From NCBI GenBank assembly GCA_002311855.1, contig DCAB01000003.1:1-9188 (forward strand): a DNA stretch of 9,188 nt, written 5' to 3'. The notes below the pieces were generated by a model. The model worked only from the letters and a program-made list of their open reading frames with translations, ran no database searches and had not been told where the DNA came from. This document shows, piece after piece, positions 1 through 4,139 of this stretch. The first letter of the stretch is position 1; each line of letters opens with the position of its first letter. Position numbers and translations under genes: made by a program. The stretch is from Candidatus Dadabacteria bacterium UBA1144. GTDB lineage: Bacteria; Desulfobacterota_D; UBA1144.

Positions 1-369
1 GATCGCCATTCTCCAAACGAATCTGGGGCAATGGCAAAATCTGCGTCCGGCGCTCTCGATCTTGTGCCAATGGTTCGCGTCCCTAACCTGGCTCGTGCAC
101 TCAAACAAATTGGCGAGCACGGTTTCTGGCGCATTGGCTTGGATAGCAAGGGGTCACAACGTCTTAGGACAGCAATAACCACAGACCCCACCGCCTTAGT
201 GCTAGGCGGTGAGGGAAAAGGATTGCGTCGCCTGACACGTGATAAATGCGACGGGTTGGCGCGAATTTCAATCGCGCCGGCACTTCCGAGCCTAAACGTT
301 TCCGCGACCGCCGCTATTGCACTCTATGAACTGTGTCGAGCCGATGGAGGTCCTGAAGAAACTCGGTAG
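1..369 (+). CDS. rlmB: 23S rRNA (guanosine-2'-O)-methyltransferase RlmB, SpoU/TrmH family, 5'-truncated by the window edge
   Basis: The frame is open from base 1 to the TAG at 367-369, giving the last ~122 residues; the true start lies outside the window. This family uses S-adenosylmethionine to 2'-O-methylate a guanosine of 23S rRNA through a knotted SPOUT fold. The two C-terminal SpoU motifs are visible: ALVLGGEGKGL (nt 193-225) and SLNVSATAAIALYE (nt 289-330), which form the cofactor-binding knot. Upstream, ASGALDLVPMVRVPNLARAL and the preceding ESGA resemble alphaproteobacterial RlmB. Eleven of twelve arginine codons are CGN, unlike every gene to the right, where AGA/AGG dominate, so the segment is compositionally distinct. 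An RlmB gene next to a tRNA cluster upstream of secE-nusG is a known proteobacterial order. Family assignment is firm; the exact target nucleotide is inferred from the family. Confidence 0.88.
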   Translation, partial: DRHSPNESGAMAKSASGALDLVPMVRVPNLARALKQIGEHGFWRIGLDSKGSQRLRTAITTDPTALVLGGEGKGLRRLTRDKCDGLARISIAPALPSLNVSATAAIALYELCRADGGPEETR

Positions 370-699
370 CTCGCGGAAAATCAATCCTTCTATTCCTTAC
401 CTAAGCACAAGGCCGCTTTATTTGTGCATCTCTTCTTGGTATCAACACTACTATTTTTGGAATTGGGCCAAAACAGCTTCCTAGACTGATTAGATCGAGA
501 CCATACACCACCTAGTTTTTCGTGATTGGTAGGTCGACATGCATTTTTGTGCTAGCTATCTTGCTTGTATGACATATAAGAACGAGGTCTTTGTGGTGTG
601 CTGTTCGACTCCCGACTTCGTTTCTGCCTCCTGAATGCCAGACGCGACGGAGACGCCGGTGTTTGTAGATTTTCTATAGAACAGGCTTTGCCTCTAGGC
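370..699. other. 330-base spacer without a supported gene
   Basis: No frame in this stretch encodes a recognisable protein. A short hairpin can form just after rlmB (GCACAA 405-410 with TTGTGC 422-427, 11-base loop), but no clear T-run follows, so it is at best a weak terminator. A promoter for the tRNA cluster would be expected here. AT-rich elements occur at 565-580 (TTGTAT, CATATA) and 675-680 (TATAGA), but none has a good -35 box at 16-18 bases. Base composition is intermediate between rlmB and the AT-rich right part. Confidence 0.5.
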
Positions 700-775
700 G
701 CCGGATTAGCTCAGCTGGCAGAGCGGCTGATTTGTAATCAGCAGGTTACGGGTTCGAGTCCCCTTGCCAGCTCCA
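700..775 (+). tRNA. tRNA-Thr(TGT), with mismatched acceptor stem
   Basis: The cloverleaf is readable: D stem GCTC/GAGC (709-712, 721-724), anticodon stem GCTGA/TCAGC (726-730, 738-742) and anticodon TGT at 733-735, which reads ACA and other ACN threonine codons. The variable loop is AGGTT, the T loop TTCGAGT (753-759), the discriminator T772, and CCA is encoded at 773-775. The acceptor stem is poor: 5' GCCGGAT (700-706) against 3' TGCCAGC (765-771) leaves C-A, A-G and T-T oppositions at pairs 3, 6 and 7. The T stem has a C-C opposition (749/763). Each half looks like a normal tRNA-Thr, but the halves do not fit each other, so this may be a hybrid or a decaying gene. Identity from the anticodon and position in the cluster is firm; functionality is uncertain. 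Confidence 0.8.
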
Positions 776-778
776 TGG

Positions 779-864
779 GGGGAGGCGGCGACGATGGCGA
801 GTCGCACCAGACTGTAAATCTGGCGCCTGAGGCTTAGGGAGTTCGAATCTCTCCCTCCCCACCA
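779..864 (+). tRNA. tRNA-Tyr(GTA), class II, with atypical positions 8 and 14
   Basis: The acceptor stem GGGGAGG/CCTCCCC (779-785, 854-860) is perfect, followed by discriminator A861 and an encoded CCA (862-864). The anticodon stem CCAGA/TCTGG (807-811, 819-823) carries anticodon GTA (814-816). A long variable arm (824-836) with a GCC/GGC stem is typical of bacterial tRNA-Tyr, and the T arm is GGGAG-TTCGAAT-CTCTC (837-853). The D arm is odd: with the standard acceptor length, position 8 is C (786) and position 14 is C (792), whereas bacterial tRNAs almost always have U8 and A14 forming a tertiary pair. It lies 3 bases after tRNA-Thr(TGT), matching the Thr-Tyr order of the enterobacterial thrU-tyrU cluster. 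Tyrosine identity is firm. Confidence 0.88.
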
Positions 865-881
865 CCGAGCCGTTTTTAGAA

Positions 882-953
<72 letters not shown>

Positions 954-991
954 TTTTAATTGGCCAGAAAAGGAGTATGATTCTTTGTTCT

Positions 992-997
992 AAGGTG
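992..997 (+). promoter_or_regulatory. Ribosome-binding site of rpmG
   Basis: AAGGTG lies 8 bases before the ATG at 1006. This supports that start for rpmG rather than an upstream codon. A second purine-rich block, AGGAG at 971-975, sits 1 base before an out-of-frame ATG (977), too close for normal initiation. Confidence 0.6.
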
Positions 998-1005
998 TAA
1001 AGATT

Positions 1006-1173
1006 ATGGGAGATAATGTAATTGTAGTTTCACTTGAGTGTGTTGGTTGTGATAATCCTGGAAAAAGCAGATATCACTACAGAAAGAACAAAAAGACTCA
1101 ACGTGAAAAATTGGAATTAAAAAAATATTGTAAGTTTTGTAGGAAACACAATATTCACAAGGAGACAAAATAG
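1006..1173 (+). CDS. rpmG: 50S ribosomal protein L33 (zinc-ribbon form)
   Basis: This 55-residue protein carries two CxxC pairs, ECVGC (C12, C15) and YCKFC (C42, C45), which mark the zinc-binding (C+) form of L33. The stretch KNKKTQREKLELKKYCKFCRKH followed by HKETK is highly characteristic of the family, and the length is typical. L33 sits in the 50S subunit near the E site and contacts 23S rRNA. Placement of rpmG directly before tRNA-Trp and secE is common in deltaproteobacteria, Firmicutes and others, but not in enterobacteria, where rpmG pairs with rpmB. The TAG stop (1171-1173) overlaps the first two bases of tRNA-Trp. Arginine codons are three AGR and one CGT, in line with the AT-rich genes to the right. 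Confidence 0.93.
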   Translation: MGDNVIVVSLECVGCDNPGKSRYHYRKNKKTQREKLELKKYCKFCRKHNIHKETK

Positions 1174-1244
1174 GGGTGTAGCTCAGTTGGTAGAGCGACG
1201 GTCTCCAAAACCGTAGGTCGGGAGTTCGAGACTCTCCACCCCTG
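1172..1244 (+). tRNA. tRNA-Trp(CCA anticodon)
   Basis: The cloverleaf is fully regular: acceptor AGGGGTG/CACCCCT (1172-1178, 1237-1243), D stem GCTC/GAGC, anticodon stem ACGGT/ACCGT (1198-1202, 1210-1214) with anticodon CCA at 1205-1207, T arm GGGAG-TTCGAGA-CTCTC (1220-1236), and discriminator G1244, the usual tryptophan identity base. No 3' CCA tail is encoded (TTTC follows). The gene begins inside the rpmG stop codon and ends 22 bases before secE, so it is probably cut out of the ribosomal-protein transcript by RNase P at its 5' end. tRNA-Trp directly upstream of secE-nusG is a widespread bacterial arrangement. Confidence 0.96.
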
Positions 1245-1266
1245 TTTCGGAGACATATTGGTAACA

Positions 1267-1440
1267 ATGAAGTTTTTTGATGACATAAAATCAGAATTAG
1301 GTAAAATCTCTTGGATAAACAAAAGAGATAATGTCAAATCAACAATAGGTGTCGTGCTGGTAACAATTATTTTAGGTTTATTTGTAATGCTAGTTGATTT
1401 TATTTTTTCTTCGATTACGGAATTTTTATTAGGTGGATAA
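1267..1440 (+). CDS. secE: Preprotein translocase subunit SecE
   Basis: From ATG 1267 this is a 57-residue, single-span membrane protein. An amphipathic N-terminal segment contains ELGKISW (residues 10-16), the typical SecE pattern of an acidic residue, lysine and tryptophan, and one hydrophobic helix follows at about residues 27-47. The size matches the short one-helix SecE found outside enterobacteria. SecE clamps the two halves of SecY in the inner-membrane Sec translocon. The start is slightly uncertain: an in-frame TTG at 1258 lies 4 bases after GGAGA (1249-1253), whereas ATG 1267 lies 13 bases after it; homology favours the ATG. It follows tRNA-Trp and precedes nusG, the standard bacterial order. 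The last bases of secE contain the ribosome-binding site of nusG. Confidence 0.92.
   Translation: MKFFDDIKSELGKISWINKRDNVKSTIGVVLVTIILGLFVMLVDFIFSSITEFLLGG
1431..1436 (+). promoter_or_regulatory. Ribosome-binding site deciding the nusG start
   Basis: AGGTGG lies inside the end of secE, 8 bases before ATG 1445. A longer reading from GTG 1433 would begin within this site and have no ribosome-binding site of its own, so ATG 1445 is preferred. The ATG at 1440-1442 is out of frame and reaches a stop two codons later. Confidence 0.7.
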
Positions 1441-1444
1441 TGAA

Positions 1445-2002
1445 ATGACAGATAAATGGTATGTAATTCATGTTAACACAGGCTCTGAAGATGTTGTTAG
1501 CAAATATATATACGACCAGATGAAAATGGATAATTGTCCTGATCTGATTAAGGATATCCTCGTTCCCACTGAAACTATCGAAGAACAATTAAAGGGTGGA
1601 AAGAAGAAGATATCAGAGAAAAAATTTTTTCCTGGATATATTCTTATAAAAACAGAACTCAATGAACGCTCTTGGCATTTCTTGAAAGGGATACCTAAAA
1701 TTATAGGATTCGTTGGTGGAAAAATAAATGATGGAAAATTAGAACCTAACTCTATCCCTTCTGTTGATGAATCTGAAATAAACAAAATGAGAAATAAAAT
1801 TGAAGAAGGTACATTGAAACCAACTCCAAAAATTGTGTTTGATAAAGGAGAGTCGATCAAGGTCATTGAGGGACCATTTCAAAATTTTACAGGTACAGTA
1901 GATGAAGTTAAGATGGACAAAGGAAAAATACAGGTTCTAGTTGAGATTTTTGGAAGAAGTACACCGATAGATTTAGATTTTAATCAAGTGGAGAAGATTT
2001 AA
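1445..2002 (+). CDS. nusG: Transcription termination/antitermination factor NusG
   Basis: With the ATG chosen from its ribosome-binding site, the protein is 185 residues, close to the usual ~180. The N-terminal NGN domain starts with WYVIHVNTGSE (residues 5-15) and contains KKFFPGYILI (59-68), which binds the clamp of RNA polymerase. The C-terminal KOW domain begins around FDKGESIKVIEGPFQNFTG (132-150). NusG suppresses pausing and couples RNA polymerase to ribosomal protein S10 or Rho. A lysine-rich stretch, KGGKKKISEKK (50-60), is typical of the proteobacterial NGN loop. It lies between secE and rplK; the TAA stop directly abuts the rplK start, so no separate leader exists between them. Confidence 0.96.
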   Translation: MTDKWYVIHVNTGSEDVVSKYIYDQMKMDNCPDLIKDILVPTETIEEQLKGGKKKISEKKFFPGYILIKTELNERSWHFLKGIPKIIGFVGGKINDGKLEPNSIPSVDESEINKMRNKIEEGTLKPTPKIVFDKGESIKVIEGPFQNFTGTVDEVKMDKGKIQVLVEIFGRSTPIDLDFNQVEKI

Positions 2003-2422
2003 ATGAAAAAAATATCAGGCTCACTGAAATTATTATGTGAAGCTGGAAAAGCATCTCCAGCACCACCTATTGGTCCGGCCCTTGGTCAAAAAGGTATCAA
2101 TATTATGGAATTCTGCAAAGCCTTTAATGCGGAAACAGAAAAAATGGAAGGACTTCTTCCATGTGTTGTGACCCTTTACGAAGATAAATCATATTCTTTT
2201 AAAATTAAAACATCACCTGTATCTTACTTGATTAAAAAAGCTGCAAAAATAGAGAAAGGCTCAAGCGCTACACCTATGATAAAAGTTGGTCAGATTTCAC
2301 AAATCCAACTTGAAGAAATTGCTAAAACTAAAATGACAGATTTGAATGCAAATGACGTGAATTCTGCAAAAAAAATTATTGAAGGTACTGCAAGAAGCAT
2401 GGGAATCGAAATTCTCGACTAG
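2003..2422 (+). CDS. rplK: 50S ribosomal protein L11
   Basis: The 139 residues match the family length. The N-terminal domain shows the hallmark PAPPIGPALGQKGINIMEF (residues 19-37), a proline-rich loop with the switch region that contacts the L7/L12 stalk and is the thiostrepton-binding side. The C-terminal rRNA-binding domain ends with KKIIEGTARSMGIEI (123-137). L11 forms the base of the ribosomal stalk and is needed for RelA-dependent stringent signalling. Start ATG 2003 lies 9 bases after GGAG (1990-1993) within nusG, with no gap to the nusG stop. The segment after GLLP is a few residues shorter than in E. coli, which is common in the family. Confidence 0.97.
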   Translation: MKKISGSLKLLCEAGKASPAPPIGPALGQKGINIMEFCKAFNAETEKMEGLLPCVVTLYEDKSYSFKIKTSPVSYLIKKAAKIEKGSSATPMIKVGQISQIQLEEIAKTKMTDLNANDVNSAKKIIEGTARSMGIEILD

Positions 2423-2430
2423 GTGATACA

Positions 2431-3156
2431 ATGGCAAAAAAAAGAAAAATTGATCAAGTCAATGAGGAAATAGATAAGTCTAAATTTTATGGACCCAAGG
2501 AGGCTTTAGAAATATTAAAAGCTCTAAATACCTCAAAATTTGATGAAACTATAGATTTGTCTGTTCAACTTGGAATTGATTCTAAAAAATCTGATCACCA
2601 AATTAAATGCGTAACTGTCCCTCCAAATCCATTAGGAAAGAAAATCAAAATACTTACCATTTGCAATAAGAATTATGTAAAAGAAGCAGAAAATGCAGGA
2701 TCTGACTTTGTTGGTGGTGAAGAAATTATAGAAAAAATTCTTAAGGAAAAATGGTTGAATTACGATTTGGTTATATCCGTTCCTGAGCTTATGCCAAAGG
2801 TTGCAAAACTTGGACAAATTCTTGGACCTAAAGGCTTAATGCCTAGTCCAAAAATGGGAACTGTAACTACAGATATAGAAAAAGCAATAAAAGATGCAAA
2901 AACTGGAAGAGTAGAACTTAAGAATGATAAAATGGGTCTCGTAAATTTCCCTATTGCAAAAAAATCATTTGATATTGATAAAATTCTTGATAATCTTTTT
3001 CACTTATTAAACTTGCTGAACAAGGCTAAGCCATCTTCATCTAAGGGCAATTATCTTAGGAAGATTAGTGTTTCTAGCACCATGGGCCCCGGCTTTAAGC
3101 TTGATTTAAACTTATTAAAAGAAGAGTTGAAAAAACATACAGGAGTGGTTGCTTAA
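2431..3156 (+). CDS. rplA: 50S ribosomal protein L1
   Basis: The protein is 241 residues, slightly longer than the usual ~230. The signature ILGPKGLMPSPKMGTVT (130-146) is unmistakable. KTGRVELKNDKMGLVNFPI (157-175) and the C-terminal STMGPGFKLD (216-225) complete the two-domain L1 fold that binds 23S rRNA helices of the L1 stalk and helps release E-site tRNA. AGGTGAT (2421-2427) directly before ATG 2431 is the ribosome-binding site. The normally conserved LPHGTGK-type motif reads PPNPLGK here (64-70), an unusual variant. In enterobacteria L1 represses its own operon by binding the rplK leader; with zero bases between nusG and rplK, any such site would have to lie within coding sequence. Confidence 0.96.
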   Translation: MAKKRKIDQVNEEIDKSKFYGPKEALEILKALNTSKFDETIDLSVQLGIDSKKSDHQIKCVTVPPNPLGKKIKILTICNKNYVKEAENAGSDFVGGEEIIEKILKEKWLNYDLVISVPELMPKVAKLGQILGPKGLMPSPKMGTVTTDIEKAIKDAKTGRVELKNDKMGLVNFPIAKKSFDIDKILDNLFHLLNLLNKAKPSSSKGNYLRKISVSSTMGPGFKLDLNLLKEELKKHTGVVA

Positions 3157-3158
3157 AA

Positions 3159-3674
3159 ATGCTTAACAAATTACAGAAAGAAGAAATAGTAAATAATTAT
3201 AGAAAATCTTTCTCTCAAACACCGTCTTTTCTTCTGATTAATTTTAAAGGAGCAAAAGTATTGGAGCTGGAACAACTTAGAACTAAATTGCGCAATAGTA
3301 ATACCAAGCTATCAGTGGTTAAAAATAATTTATTAAAAAAAGCATCTAAAGATACCGACTTGGAAATGTTATTCAGTGATACAAGAGGAGAGACTGCTAT
3401 AGCTTTTTTAGGAGAGAATTACATAGAAGCTACCAAAACTTTTGTTGAAATCGAGAAAGGTTACCCCTCGTTAGCGATTAAGCTGGGCTTTATAGAAGGA
3501 AAACATTTAAACAAGAATGAACTTGAAGTAATATCGAAATTGCCAGCTAGAGAAGTTCTTATTGCGCAACTATTGTCAGTCTTAAACCAATCCTTGATTG
3601 ATTTTCTAAATATCTCTAAGGCAATTCCCAGACAATTAGTTAATTTATTAAATAACTTGAAAGATAAAAAATAA
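3159..3674 (+). CDS. rplJ: 50S ribosomal protein L10
   Basis: The 171 residues fit the family. Recognisable parts are the N-terminal rRNA-binding domain with LLINFKGAKVLELEQLRTKLR (24-44) and SVVKNNLLKKA (53-63), and a C-terminal helix (about 135-170) that carries L7/L12 dimers. L10 anchors the stalk that recruits translational GTPases. The start lies 2 bases after the rplA stop; the ribosome-binding site AGGAG (3141-3145) sits in the end of rplA. E. coli has a long leader before rplJ where L10 represses translation; no such leader exists here. The end of the gene contains the -35 box and spacer of a strong-looking promoter for rplL. Confidence 0.95.
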   Translation: MLNKLQKEEIVNNYRKSFSQTPSFLLINFKGAKVLELEQLRTKLRNSNTKLSVVKNNLLKKASKDTDLEMLFSDTRGETAIAFLGENYIEATKTFVEIEKGYPSLAIKLGFIEGKHLNKNELEVISKLPAREVLIAQLLSVLNQSLIDFLNISKAIPRQLVNLLNNLKDKK

Positions 3675-3685
3675 ACGTATATAAT
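3657..3685 (+). promoter_or_regulatory. Near-consensus sigma-70 promoter in front of rplL
   Basis: TTGAAA (3657-3662) and a perfect TATAAT (3680-3685) are separated by exactly 17 bases. The -35 box lies in the last codons of rplJ and the -10 box in the 38-base rplJ-rplL gap. Predicted initiation around 3691-3693 would give a leader of about 20 bases ending in a strong ribosome-binding site. This would raise expression of L7/L12, present in several copies per ribosome, and of rpoB and rpoC downstream. AT-rich DNA raises the chance of false boxes, but the spacing, match quality and position are all favourable. Confidence 0.7.
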
Positions 3686-3701
3686 ACGAGTTCAATATTC
3701 C

Positions 3702-3708
3702 GGAGGAG
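3702..3708 (+). promoter_or_regulatory. Strong ribosome-binding site of rplL
   Basis: GGAGGAG ends 4 bases before ATG 3713; counted from GGAGG (3702-3706) the spacing is 6. It is, with that of rpoC, the strongest such site in the window, in keeping with the high demand for L7/L12. Confidence 0.75.
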
Positions 3709-3712
3709 TCTT

Positions 3713-4102
3713 ATGCCCGAACTTTCAAAAGAAGATGTTATTAATTATTTAGAGAAAGCCACTCTCTTAGAAATATCTGAACTGGTTAAAGATGTAGAGG
3801 AAAAATTTGGAGTACAGGCCTCTGCCCCTGTTGCTGCGGTTGCTGTAACACCTGCTCCATCTGATACTAATGCTGATTCCGTTGCTGAAAAAACACAATT
3901 CGATGTTGTTTTAGATGATTCGGGACCTGAAAGAATTAAGGTTATTAAGATAGTAAGAGAAGTCACTGCTCTTGGATTGAAGGAAGCTAAAGAACTTGTA
4001 GAATCTGCCCCCAAACCCTTAAAAGAAGGTGTCAAGAAAGAGGAAGCAGATGAACTAAAGAAAAAGCTTGAATCAGTTGGCGCAAAAGTAACATTGAGCT
4101 AG
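3713..4102 (+). CDS. rplL: 50S ribosomal protein L7/L12
   Basis: The 129-residue protein has the three classic parts. The N-terminal dimerisation and L10-binding helices are LLEISELVKDVEEKFGV (18-34). An alanine/proline-rich flexible hinge follows (about 36-59). The C-terminal domain has EKTQFDVVL (59-67), IKVIKIVREVTALGLKEAKELVE (75-97) and APKPLKEGV (99-107), the surface that recruits EF-Tu, EF-G and other GTPases. It acts as multiple dimers on L10 in the ribosomal stalk. It has its own strong ribosome-binding site and a probable own promoter. The SELVKDVEEKFGV segment is closer to deltaproteobacterial-type L7/L12 than to alphaproteobacterial forms, in contrast with the RlmB at the left edge. 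Confidence 0.97.
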   Translation: MPELSKEDVINYLEKATLLEISELVKDVEEKFGVQASAPVAAVAVTPAPSDTNADSVAEKTQFDVVLDDSGPERIKVIKIVREVTALGLKEAKELVESAPKPLKEGVKKEEADELKKKLESVGAKVTLS

Positions 4103-4127
4103 CCCCTGTCTCTAAATCTTTTAGTCC

Positions 4128-4133
4128 AAGGAG
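4128..4133 (+). promoter_or_regulatory. Ribosome-binding site selecting a TTG start for rpoB
   Basis: AAGGAG lies 6 bases before TTG 4140, an ideal spacing. The ATG at 4136 is only 2 bases from it, is out of frame with rpoB, and meets a stop after three codons (ATG TTT GTA TAA), so it cannot serve as the rpoB start. Confidence 0.7.
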
Positions 4134-4139
4134 TAATGT

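Noticed and set aside
533..556. Clustered six-base palindromes (GTCGAC, ATGCAT, GCTAGC) resembling a cloning polylinker
   Set aside because: Three sites in 24 bases is suggestive, but no known vector sequence adjoins them, and chance in a spacer is adequate.
598..620. Possible tRNA T-arm remnant (TTCGACTCCC)
   Set aside because: The flanking bases do not form a T stem or an acceptor stem, so there is no evidence of a broken tRNA.
598..837. Plus-strand frame of 79 codons upstream of and across tRNA-Thr(TGT) and tRNA-Tyr
   Set aside because: It runs through two tRNA genes, has no family resemblance and no ribosome-binding site.
1004..1267. Minus-strand frame of 87 codons covering tRNA-Trp and rpmG
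   Set aside because: Its RTPDLRFWRP-type start is the translation of an antisense tRNA, a well-known spurious protein; rpmG and the tRNA explain the region.
3745..4035. Minus-strand 96-codon frame opposite rplL
   Set aside because: A shadow of the alanine- and valine-rich rplL codons; the sense strand is an unmistakable L7/L12.
4112..4124. Hairpin CTAAA-TCT-TTTAG between rplL and rpoB as an attenuator
   Set aside because: Only five mostly A-T pairs and no T-run afterwards; too weak to call a terminator or processing site.
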